Assembly (NCBI GenBank): GCA_947476515.1 | Contig: CANJQZ010000101.1 | Span: 1-7,051 of the forward strand | Origin: Flavobacteriales bacterium | Lineage (GTDB): Bacteria; Bacteroidota; Bacteroidia; Flavobacteriales_D; Crocinitomicaceae | Length of the DNA stretch: 7,051 nt | Direction: 5' to 3' | Part shown: piece by piece, positions 1 to 6,836 of the stretch | Layout of the letters: the number at the start of each line of letters is the position of its first letter | Numbering within the stretch: position 1 is the stretch's first letter | Program-made: the position numbers and the translations under genes | Notes under the pieces: generated by a model | What the model was told of the DNA's origin: nothing | Databases searched by the model: none | The model's input: the letters and a program-made list of their open reading frames with translations, nothing else

Positions 1-1221
1 AGGAGTAAAGATATATCCTTGCGTTCCCACAACAGCACTTGAAATAACTGCCGGTGACCATGTTCCTGTAATCGTAGGCGTATTGGTTGATGAAGCAGCT
101 AATGCAGGTACAGCACCATTTTGACAAATAGGCGGTATTGCATTAAAAGTTGGATTGGTTGGTGTATTCACAATTACTGTTGTAGTAGTTGTTGAAGTAC
201 ATTGTGGTGTAGCAAATGTCAAGGTATAAACTCCGCCCATAGCAGCAGTTGCAGATGGGATTGTTGGATTTTGCAAAGTAGAAGCAAAATTATTTGGTCC
301 TGCCCATGAATAAGTAGCACCAGTTGTTGCGTTCAGTTGAATATTATCACCTACACAATAAGGTCCGGTATTGGTTGCAAGAATGGCATTTCCACCACCT
401 GAATAGGTTATAGTAACAACCCCCGCTGCTGTGTTCACATTTGCAACAGAAGTTCCACCGGCAGGCATTAAGCTTGATCCGCCACCTCCAGCACCTCCAC
501 CGTTGGCTCCTGTGCAACAATTGTCTCCACCGCCACCGCCGCCGCCATAAAATCCGCCGCCGCCTCCGCCGCCTGAAGCTCCGTTAGCTGGATTGTTGCC
601 TCCATTACCACCAAGTCCTAAAGAACCAGCAACTCCTGGTTGACCAGCTCCCCAAGGTGGTCCAGCTGCACCGCCCATGGTTTGTAAGCCACCACCACCG
701 CCAGTGCCTGTAAATATTGATCCTGCACCATTGGCACCGAAAGAACCTCCTCCTGCGCCTCCAGCTGCTGTATAGGTTGCAGTACCTCCATTTCTTCCGC
801 CACCACCTGCTGCTACAGCAAATCTATTGGCTAAAGCATAAGGTGCTACTCGAATATCTGATGCGCCACCACCACCACCACCGGTGTTGTAGGGAGCAAT
901 TCCTGGCCAGCTATTTCCACCACCATTCCATCCACCTGCTGGTGTAGCGCCTAAGCCGCCGACATTTATTTGTAATACTTGACCGGGTGTTACTGTCATT
1001 AATCCTGTAACTTGACCTCCGTTTCCTCCATTGGTTCCGCCGCCTTTTCCTCCTTTGAGGTTGACTGTTATTTGTGTTACACAATTGGGAACAGTCCATG
1101 TTTGAACTGCACCAGTGTAATTAAAGGTAACGGTTGTGGGTTGTGCAATTGAATTGGAAAGTAATCCAATAAATAGGAATACTAATAGATTGCTGAGTAA
1201 CTTAGGGTATTTAATTTTCAT
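1..1221 (-). CDS. Glycine-rich secreted surface protein with Ig-like modules (3' end beyond window)
   Basis: Open for 407 codons from ATG at 1221 to base 1 with no stop; only the N-terminal part is present. An in-frame TAA at 1246-1248 lies upstream with no other ATG between, which supports this start. Residues 1-26 form a signal peptide (Lys-rich start, long hydrophobic core, ending SNSIAQ). Residues 30-55 give a beta-strand lead-in with a TWTVP motif, followed by a glycine-rich domain to about residue 278. It contains poly-Gly runs of 5-7 and the GGASDIR motif (118-124), the hallmark of the 'Gly_rich' family first named in ALK receptor kinases and common in bacterial surface proteins. Ig-like segments follow: about 279-353, and from about 356 a second one starting PTFNAIPPICQNG. 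That second module resembles residues 506-576 of the neighbouring 836-aa protein. By analogy a T9SS sorting domain is expected past the edge, but this is inference. Likely role: surface or matrix structural protein; ligand unknown. Confidence 0.88.
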   Translation of the reverse strand, partial: MKIKYPKLLSNLLVFLFIGLLSNSIAQPTTVTFNYTGAVQTWTVPNCVTQITVNLKGGKGGGTNGGNGGQVTGLMTVTPGQVLQINVGGLGATPAGGWNGGGNSWPGIAPYNTGGGGGGASDIRVAPYALANRFAVAAGGGGRNGGTATYTAAGGAGGGSFGANGAGSIFTGTGGGGGLQTMGGAAGPPWGAGQPGVAGSLGLGGNGGNNPANGASGGGGGGGFYGGGGGGGDNCCTGANGGGAGGGGSSLMPAGGTSVANVNTAAGVVTITYSGGGNAILATNTGPYCVGDNIQLNATTGATYSWAGPNNFASTLQNPTIPSATAAMGGVYTLTFATPQCTSTTTTTVIVNTPTNPTFNAIPPICQNGAVPALAASSTNTPTITGTWSPAVISSAVVGTQGYIFTP

Positions 1222-1262
1222 TAATTTAATTTTAATTTGTGCAAATTAACATAAAAAGAACA

Positions 1263-1274
1263 AAGTGGCCACTT
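1263..1274. repeat. Perfect 12-bp palindrome AAGTGGCCACTT
   Basis: The sequence AAGTGGCCACTT equals its own reverse complement. It lies 42 bp upstream of the glycine-rich gene's start and 13 bp upstream of the weak -7-like element at 1242-1249. It would therefore overlap the -20 to -33 zone of that possible promoter, a typical place for a dimeric repressor or activator site. The palindrome is certain; an operator role is only inferred from its position. Confidence 0.4.
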
Positions 1275-1364
1275 CATGTGTTTAAACTTATCCTTGTTTT
1301 TACTGTTAATAATTTTGTTGTTCTTAATTTTCAAACGATTACTTTATTTTTCCGTTGCCTCTAG

Positions 1365-1379
1365 AGATTAATTTTTTTG
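1365..1379 (+). repeat. 15-mer inverted repeat, left copy
   Basis: The plus strand reads AGATTAATTTTTTTG, the exact reverse complement of 3970-3984. The two copies flank the 836-aa gene in opposite orientation, about 2.6 kb apart. Similarity weakly extends beyond the 15 bases (CTAGAG here, CTTTAGG at the other copy). The sequence is A/T-rich, so chance cannot be excluded. Confidence 0.4.
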
Positions 1380-1392
1380 AATTTCTTTAACA

Positions 1393-3903
1393 TTACTTAA
1401 TTAAATTAACACTTCCAGAGATCACTTTACGATCATCGTCTTGTTTTAATTTAAAGTTAATTTCCCATGTATAAACACCTTCTTGCGCATGGGTTGATTT
1501 TCCATATGTCCCATCCCATCCTACATTCACATTATTAGTTTCCCATACAATTTCTCCCCAACGATTATATACTTTAAGGTTGAAATTAAAGGGGTCAAAA
1601 CCACTAGTAAAAATAGGTTTCCAAGATTGATTGTGCTCGTCTTGGTCAGGTGTAAAGGTATTTGGGATATAGTAAATCAATCCCTCTTCATATGAAATAA
1701 GCTGCGTAATTGAATCACTGCACCCAATATTGGAATAAGCGTATAATGTTATGCTTGCTCCTGATACAGTATTATTAAATAAATGACTAGGATTTGACTC
1801 GTTGGAATTACTACCATCTCCAAAATCCCAATAATAGTTGGCTGCGCCAACAGTTCCATTTTGAAAATTAACCAATTCACTTGGATTTTGAAACACTCCA
1901 GGAACCATTCCGAAGGAAGCTATTGGGTCTGCTTCAACACATATGTAACTCGGTATAAAAGAGGTGGCTGAGCAGCCATTTAAATTAAATTGAAGTTCAA
2001 TATTGTAACATCCAGATTGCGTAAATAAATAATTAACGCTTGGTGCATTTCCAATATTTATTCCATTGGCTAGCCAAACATAGCTCGCTCCAACTACTGT
2101 GTCGGTTGTGAATTGAACTTGTAATGGACTGCATCCTATTAAAGTATCTGCCTGAAAGTTAACAGATGGATTATCATTAATGTCAATAAAAATATGGGTG
2201 GTGTCAGCACATTGATTCGGATCTGGTGTGAAAAAATAAGTGGTAGGACCAAGTAAATTGGTATTGATATTCGGTGTATTCCAATATCCTGTTATCGGCG
2301 TTATGTTGGTACTTTGTAATGGTAATACTGGTGGCGGTAATTGTCCCAAGCAGAAAGGGCCCATTCCAGGAAATACAGGTTCAATTAATGGGTTAATGGT
2401 AGCAACAAATTGTGCTGTATCGTTACAGCCATTCAATGAACCAATGATCGTATAACTAACATTCTGATCGCTGGTAGAGGCATTGTTTACAATTTGATTA
2501 ATGGATCCTCCACTTCCGCCAGAATATCCAGACAAATTTTGATTGGTATTGGTTGTCCAAGTATAAGTAACACCTACATTCGGATTGGCACTAAAAGGAA
2601 CAATAACATTGGATCCACTGCACAGTGTATCTGAAGGAATAATATTTAAAATTGGAAATCCATTGACTTGAATATTAACATAATCAATTGATGTACAACC
2701 TTGCGGGTCCGTTCCATTTAATATGGCAACATAATTCCCAGGGGTAGCATAAGTTACGGAATGAGGTCCAGCACCTGTAGCATTAACCGGACTTCCTCCA
2801 TTTAAAAAATTCCATTGAAGTCCACCACTACAATTTACAGAACTTAAAGCGTCGTAAGTAATATTTTGACCAGCACATATTACCATGGGATTGGCTGTTA
2901 TTTGAGGGTTTGGTCCAGCAAAGGTTCCTGCATTTGGAGTATTGTTGTTGAAGTTGATTGTATAGCCTGTATTCGCACTAAAATTATTTACGAGTAAGGC
3001 ATAACTAACACCAGCAGTCATGTTTATGGATTGAACATAGGCATTGTATCCTACTTGGCACCCTGGAAATTCATTAAGATCTATTTCAATAGTATTAATT
3101 CCTGTCGAACCCGTTGCATTTAAACAAGAGGAGGAGCAGCATCTAATGGGCGTTCGAGGGGCACATGGATCGTTTCCAGTAAGTTGGTAGAGAATAAAAT
3201 CAATATCATCAAGAGAATTAATAGGAGTGATATCAAATGTCAGAGCCCCACTTGTGCCACAAGTCCAATAAAACCATGCTGAATTGCCTTCATCTACTCC
3301 TGGTACATCCAAACATGTTCCTGGTTCTGGTTCATCATTATCCAAACCTCCTCCACTGAGGGTAGCGACACTTACTGGGTTTTGACTACAAAGAAAAGCT
3401 GCACCTCCACAATCGGCTCCAGGATTTGCCGATGGAGTGTAATTATTTAGACATATTTCAAAGGTGCCTTCTGCGCTTGGTGTGCTTCCAATTCTAATTA
3501 GATAAACAACACCTGGAGTCAAGGCTCCTTCGTATAGTTGGGTAGTCCCAACACCTGCAGTTCCGTTATTACATCCGATTTCGTTGAGTGTTCCGCCACA
3601 GGTACCTGTATACAATGCAATTCTAGGTTGACCCATTGTTCCACCGGCACCAAGTCCATTCAAGGAAATTAATACATCAGTTCCAATGGCTGTAAATTGA
3701 AACCAAACATCTTCTGTTGCATTGGTAGGCCAACAAGTTGGAGTTGAATAAGCCGATGGATTGGAGCCTACATTGGTATAGAAACCATTACCAGAACAGA
3801 AATTGATAACATTTGAAATAGGGGTTGGGCTTGTACAATCATCTGCTTGTGTGAAAGCAAAGGAGCTAAAAAACAATAATAGAAGATGTAAAATTATTTT
3901 CAT
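1393..3903 (-). CDS. Secreted multidomain protein with PKD/Ig-like domains and T9SS type-B sorting domain
   Basis: This 836-aa protein is built for export across both membranes. Residues 1-20 are a signal peptide ending FAFTQA. Two beta-sandwich segments follow, each with a WF-aromatic motif: about 21-152 (DVWFQF, 65-70) and 161-320 (SAWFYW, 208-213); they resemble pre-peptidase-C-like modules. Residues about 332-413 look like a divergent PKD domain, 415-505 and 506-576 are Ig-like, about 577-655 is another PKD/Ig-like unit, and 656-738 is a clear PKD domain (WDFGDG, 692-697). Residues 745-836 match the gliding-motility-associated type-B C-terminal domain: IPNTFTPDQDEHN, then VYNRWGEIVWE, GWDGTYG, EGVYTWEI and a terminal GSVNLIK. 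In known T9SS substrates this domain directs secretion and surface attachment or release. No enzymatic motif is seen, so an adhesin or matrix role is likely. A candidate promoter lies just upstream, suggesting transcription partly independent of the peptidase gene. Confidence 0.93.
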   Translation of the reverse strand: MKIILHLLLLFFSSFAFTQADDCTSPTPISNVINFCSGNGFYTNVGSNPSAYSTPTCWPTNATEDVWFQFTAIGTDVLISLNGLGAGGTMGQPRIALYTGTCGGTLNEIGCNNGTAGVGTTQLYEGALTPGVVYLIRIGSTPSAEGTFEICLNNYTPSANPGADCGGAAFLCSQNPVSVATLSGGGLDNDEPEPGTCLDVPGVDEGNSAWFYWTCGTSGALTFDITPINSLDDIDFILYQLTGNDPCAPRTPIRCCSSSCLNATGSTGINTIEIDLNEFPGCQVGYNAYVQSINMTAGVSYALLVNNFSANTGYTINFNNNTPNAGTFAGPNPQITANPMVICAGQNITYDALSSVNCSGGLQWNFLNGGSPVNATGAGPHSVTYATPGNYVAILNGTDPQGCTSIDYVNIQVNGFPILNIIPSDTLCSGSNVIVPFSANPNVGVTYTWTTNTNQNLSGYSGGSGGSINQIVNNASTSDQNVSYTIIGSLNGCNDTAQFVATINPLIEPVFPGMGPFCLGQLPPPVLPLQSTNITPITGYWNTPNINTNLLGPTTYFFTPDPNQCADTTHIFIDINDNPSVNFQADTLIGCSPLQVQFTTDTVVGASYVWLANGINIGNAPSVNYLFTQSGCYNIELQFNLNGCSATSFIPSYICVEADPIASFGMVPGVFQNPSELVNFQNGTVGAANYYWDFGDGSNSNESNPSHLFNNTVSGASITLYAYSNIGCSDSITQLISYEEGLIYYIPNTFTPDQDEHNQSWKPIFTSGFDPFNFNLKVYNRWGEIVWETNNVNVGWDGTYGKSTHAQEGVYTWEINFKLKQDDDRKVISGSVNLIK

Positions 3904-3941
3904 ACAAGCAAAATCTCGGGTAAGTTCCCAATTTTGAATAC

Positions 3942-3973
3942 GAAATATACATCTTTTGGTTGTTTATTCCAAA
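3942..3973 (-). promoter_or_regulatory. Candidate Bacteroidota promoter for the 836-aa protein gene
   Basis: On the minus strand a TTTG (3970-3973) is followed by a 20-nt spacer and TATATTTC (3942-3949). The Bacteroidota primary sigma-factor consensus is TTTG or TTG, about 17-23 nt, then TAnnTTTG; the -7 box here matches 7 of 8 positions. The predicted transcription start would leave a leader of about 30 nt before ATG at 3903. A weak inverted repeat (CCAAAA at 3969-3974 and TTTTGG at 3954-3959, 9-nt loop) overlaps the -33 box and spacer. The call rests on pattern matching in AT-rich DNA. Confidence 0.45.
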
Positions 3974-3984
3974 AAAATTAATCT
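3970..3984 (-). repeat. 15-mer inverted repeat, right copy
   Basis: The plus strand reads CAAAAAAATTAATCT, the reverse complement of 1365-1379. It overlaps the last codons and stop of the peptidase gene and the -33 box of the candidate promoter. Read in the direction of transcription it contains a run of seven T right after the peptidase stop codon, but no strong stem precedes that run, so it is not a convincing intrinsic terminator. Confidence 0.4.
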
Positions 3985-6275
3985 TTAGGTAAGGCGTCCA
4001 CTTTCTTCTGGCGTTGCATTGGATTGTCTTTAGTTCCTTGCAGCTTAAATAATTGATAACGAGTAGGTTCAAACTCTTGTGGCCAAGAGTTGTTATTGAA
4101 ATCGACATCAGCTGTTTCTAAAAACGGATCTAAACGCATTTTAAGAACGGTTTTATCAAAAATAAAGACTTTACAGACATTAACCTCTTGTTGTCTCCAT
4201 ATCTCTGCTGGAATCCGAATTACTTTTTTTGTATTATCCGTAAAGGTAAATTCCATGATGATGGGCATCACATTTCCACCAATATTTTCAAAAGCAACTT
4301 CATAGAATTGTTTGTTGGCATTTAATAAGGCTAAATCACTTGTACTCATTTTGGCAATGAAGTCATTGTATTCTTTTTTATCAAGTGCATCTGGAAGATA
4401 CAGATTTCTTTTGGCATAAAAATCATCGATGGTACTATCTTTCTCATTTACCGTCTCTTCGATACTTTTTAAATTTCTTTCATCGCCAATAAATACTGTT
4501 TTTTCAGCAGCTTTAGTTTTTAAAAATGCCTTTTCGATGGTAGGGTTTTGGGTGTTCAGCTCAAACCATTTCACCTCTTTTATGGCAATATCTACAGGCT
4601 CCGTTCCATAAAACCAACCCCTCCAAAACCAATCTAAGTCTACTGCTGAAGCATCTTCCATACTTCTAAAAAAGTCTGCTGGGGAAGGATGTTTAAATTT
4701 CCATCTTTCACAATAGGTTTTAAAGGCATAGTCAAACAATTCTCTCCCCATAATGGTCTCCCTCAATATGTTCAATGCAGTAGCAGGTTTCCCGTAGGCA
4801 TTATTTCCAAATTGAAAAATAGATTCGGAATTGGTCATAATGGGTGATATGAATTTTTGATCACCTCTCATGTAATCTGCAATAAGGTAGGCTGGTCCTC
4901 TTCGACTTGGATATCCTCTTTCCCATTCTTGTTCGGTTAAATACTGAACGAAAGTATTCAATCCTTCATCCATCCATGTCCATTGACGCTCATCAGAGTT
5001 GATAATCATTGGAAAGAAATTATGTCCTACCTCATGAATAATTACGCCCCACATTCCGTATTTGGTATCTTCTGAATAGGTTCCATCTTCTTCAGGACGA
5101 CCACCGTTGAAACAGATCATTGGGTATTCCATGCCTATCCATTTGGAATGAACGGAAATAGCCACAGGATAGGGGTAATCCACTGTGTATTTTGAATAGG
5201 TTTTAATGGAATGTGCTACCAATTTAGTAGAATATTTTTCCCATAAAGGATTTCCTTCTTTTGGATAAAAGGACATACAAAGGACATTCTTTCCACCAAC
5301 ATTAAGGTTTTGGGCATCCCAAATAAATTTCCTTGAACTTGCAAAGGCAAAATCACGGACATTAGTTGCTTTAAATTGCCATGTTTTAGTTTTGTTTGAT
5401 TTGTCAAGTTCTGCTTTCTCCGCCTCCGCTTGGGTTACAATAATTATGGGTTCGTCTGATTTTCTTGCGCGCGCCAATCGTTCTCTTTGTTGACTGCTTA
5501 GTATTTTATCTCCATTCTGAAGTTCACCTGTTGCTCCAATAATATGATCGGCAGGAACTGTAATCGAAACATCATAATTTCCAAAAGGCAAGGTAAATTC
5601 TCCTCTTCCTAGGAACTGTTTGTTTTGCCATCCTGTAACATCATTATAGACACACATTCTAGGGAAAAATTGAGCAACGGTATACAGGTAATTTTTATCT
5701 TTTTCAAAATACTCGTATCCTGACCGACCCCCTACGGCCATTCTATCGTTAATATTGTACCACCATTTTACTTGAAAACTTATGCTGGAATGTGCTGCAA
5801 GTGGATGTTCTAAATCTATACGAAGCATCGTTTTATTTACAGAATATTTCATTTTGATTCCAGAGGTATTCGTAATCGATTCAATTTTAAATCCACCATC
5901 ATAGTAAAAGAACTTTTTTTGAATATCTCCAATAGACTTGAAATCCTCCATTTTTTCTACTTCAATAAGCTTGTTGTCCGCATCTTGAGCATAAATATTT
6001 TGATCTAATTGCAACCAAAGGTAGGAAAGTGCATCAGGAGAATTATTGGTGTAAGTGATGGTTTCAAATCCACTTAGTTTTTGCGTAGCATCGTCTATAA
6101 CAAGTTGCATTTTATAATCTGCTTGTTGCTGGTAATAAGCATGTCCGGGTGCTCCAGCGGCATTCCTGTACTCGTTAGGAGTAGGTAATTCACTTTCTAA
6201 TTGAGCGAATTTTTTTTGTCCTAGGCATACAAAAATGGAGGAAGTAACAATTAAGGAAAGGATTATTTTGTTCAT
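3978..6275 (-). CDS. Exported M1-family (gluzincin) zinc metallopeptidase
   Basis: This 765-aa protein has a signal peptide at residues 1-20 (hydrophobic core, ending CLGQ). Residues about 45-315 form the N-terminal beta domain of M1 peptidases. The catalytic domain carries GMEYP (381-385) where M1 enzymes usually have GxMEN, then HEVGH (414-418) and, exactly 18 residues later, Glu437 in WMDEGLNTF. That gives zinc ligands His414, His418 and Glu437, and catalytic base Glu415. Tyr494 in AYGKPA, 80 residues downstream, is the best candidate for the transition-state-stabilising tyrosine. The C-terminal 200 residues appear to be a beta-type domain rather than the long helical domain of PepN. No T9SS sorting domain and no clear lipobox are present, so a soluble periplasmic location is likely. 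The expected reaction is removal of N-terminal residues from peptides; specificity is unknown. The start is 2 bp after the stop of the DUF6702-like gene, implying translational coupling. Confidence 0.95.
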   Translation of the reverse strand: MNKIILSLIVTSSIFVCLGQKKFAQLESELPTPNEYRNAAGAPGHAYYQQQADYKMQLVIDDATQKLSGFETITYTNNSPDALSYLWLQLDQNIYAQDADNKLIEVEKMEDFKSIGDIQKKFFYYDGGFKIESITNTSGIKMKYSVNKTMLRIDLEHPLAAHSSISFQVKWWYNINDRMAVGGRSGYEYFEKDKNYLYTVAQFFPRMCVYNDVTGWQNKQFLGRGEFTLPFGNYDVSITVPADHIIGATGELQNGDKILSSQQRERLARARKSDEPIIIVTQAEAEKAELDKSNKTKTWQFKATNVRDFAFASSRKFIWDAQNLNVGGKNVLCMSFYPKEGNPLWEKYSTKLVAHSIKTYSKYTVDYPYPVAISVHSKWIGMEYPMICFNGGRPEEDGTYSEDTKYGMWGVIIHEVGHNFFPMIINSDERQWTWMDEGLNTFVQYLTEQEWERGYPSRRGPAYLIADYMRGDQKFISPIMTNSESIFQFGNNAYGKPATALNILRETIMGRELFDYAFKTYCERWKFKHPSPADFFRSMEDASAVDLDWFWRGWFYGTEPVDIAIKEVKWFELNTQNPTIEKAFLKTKAAEKTVFIGDERNLKSIEETVNEKDSTIDDFYAKRNLYLPDALDKKEYNDFIAKMSTSDLALLNANKQFYEVAFENIGGNVMPIIMEFTFTDNTKKVIRIPAEIWRQQEVNVCKVFIFDKTVLKMRLDPFLETADVDFNNNSWPQEFEPTRYQLFKLQGTKDNPMQRQKKVDALPKD

Positions 6276-6277
6276 AA

Positions 6278-6778
6278 TTAGTAGATATTAATTTGATGTT
6301 CCCGATGGAATAATAGGAACTCATAACTCTTGGTTTGGTGGTTGACAATGAAATTTATTTTATTTTGCTGCTCCGTAAAGATATCCATAAATAGATCGTA
6401 TTTCACAGTGAGTCCAATCTTAGGATCTATCTTATCAGATTTGAAATAAAAATAGGTAAATCCATCTTTAGTGGTAGTTCTTCCCTCTAAGTTCAGTGCA
6501 ACCGGAACAGACATTTGACTAATTGTGATGCCATCTTGAATGAATTGCATAATCTTTCTTGTGCAACTGTCCATTTCAAATGCCTTTTCAATTGATTTAG
6601 ATTCACCAGTTTTTTTTTGATAATAATAATCTAAATCATGTGTGGAGACTTTAATGCTCATTAACAAACAGCTATGGTCAGCATCATATTCGATTTCAGC
6701 AAAAGAAAAATAATAATCATGCCCAAATACATTTAGGGTCATGAATAAAAGAAATATGGAGCCTATTAAAATTTTCAT
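6278..6778 (-). CDS. Exported DUF6702-like protein
   Basis: This 166-aa protein has a signal peptide at residues 1-19 (MKILIG, hydrophobic core, ending NVFG). The mature chain begins HDYYFSFAEIEYD, which resembles the start of DUF6702 proteins of Bacteroidota (an aromatic-rich strand followed by an EIEYN-like motif). An alternating pattern of hydrophobic residues suggests an all-beta fold, with strands around 21-32, 37-47, 84-96, 106-114, 121-133 and 141-157. Two cysteines (37 and 72) could form a disulphide in the periplasm. There is no lipobox and no sorting domain. The family's function is unknown. As I recall, DUF6702 genes often sit next to M1 peptidases in Bacteroidota, and here the gap is only 2 bp, so a role as partner, chaperone or regulator of the peptidase is plausible but unproven. 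The family call comes from the N-terminal motif, size and context, not from a profile search. Confidence 0.8.
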   Translation of the reverse strand: MKILIGSIFLLFMTLNVFGHDYYFSFAEIEYDADHSCLLMSIKVSTHDLDYYYQKKTGESKSIEKAFEMDSCTRKIMQFIQDGITISQMSVPVALNLEGRTTTKDGFTYFYFKSDKIDPKIGLTVKYDLFMDIFTEQQNKINFIVNHQTKSYEFLLFHREHQINIY

Positions 6779-6836
6779 TCGTTGCCACTAATTTACAAAG
6801 AATTCATTTTATGTTCACTTTTATTAATTTTGTGTT
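6779..6836. promoter_or_regulatory. Divergent intergenic region with a possible -7 element
   Basis: Only 58 bp separate the start codons of the DUF6702-like gene (minus) and the mutarotase-like gene (plus), so promoters for both directions must lie here or inside the genes. On the plus strand TAATTTTG (6825-6832) fits TAnnTTTG exactly. However, it is only 4 nt from the ATG, which would give a leaderless or nearly leaderless transcript, and no TTG lies at the proper -33 distance. On the minus strand ATTCTTTG (6796-6803) matches the -7 consensus at only 6 of 8 positions. Both calls are weak. Confidence 0.3.

Larger units (their letters stand above)
1222..1392. other. Intergenic region, probable leader of the glycine-rich gene
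   Basis: This AT-rich gap separates two co-oriented minus-strand genes. It contains a perfect 12-bp palindrome, one copy of a 15-mer inverted repeat, and on the minus strand TTAATTTG (1242-1249), which matches the Bacteroidota -7 element TAnnTTTG at 7 of 8 positions. No TTG -33 element sits at the right distance, so the promoter call is weak. I found no GC-rich hairpin followed by a T-run that could serve as a terminator for the 836-aa gene. The stretch before the start codon is A/T-only with no Shine-Dalgarno sequence, as is usual in Bacteroidota. Confidence 0.5.

Noticed and set aside
717..947. Plus-strand open frame rich in His and Leu
   Set aside because: It lies antisense to the glycine-rich gene, and its His/Leu/Gln bias is the mirror image of GGT/GGC/GCA codons. 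No domain pattern is present.
618..1099. Two other minus-strand open frames (618-806 and 911-1099)
   Set aside because: Both are out-of-frame shadows inside the glycine-rich coding region, whose frame has a signal peptide and a recognised domain.
1359..1366. 8-bp palindrome CTCTAGAG as a terminator or operator
   Set aside because: It has no loop, no T-run and is too short to separate from chance.
2240..2455. Plus-strand 71-codon open frame
   Set aside because: It is antisense to an Ig-like region of the 836-aa protein with no recognisable content; the same applies to 4090-4305 and 4429-4611, which are antisense to the peptidase.
3954..3977. Hairpin plus T-run after the peptidase stop as an intrinsic terminator
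   Set aside because: The only stem is 6 bp with four A-T pairs, and the T-run is within or before the stem rather than after it.
3866..4108. Minus-strand 80-codon open frame spanning the peptidase end and the next gene's start
   Set aside because: It is out of frame with both neighbours, covers conserved peptidase sequence, and shows no signal peptide or family motif.
5216..5407. Minus-strand 63-codon open frame inside the peptidase gene
   Set aside because: It is a shifted-frame shadow of a conserved M1 region; the peptidase frame is intact, so it is not evidence of a frameshift.
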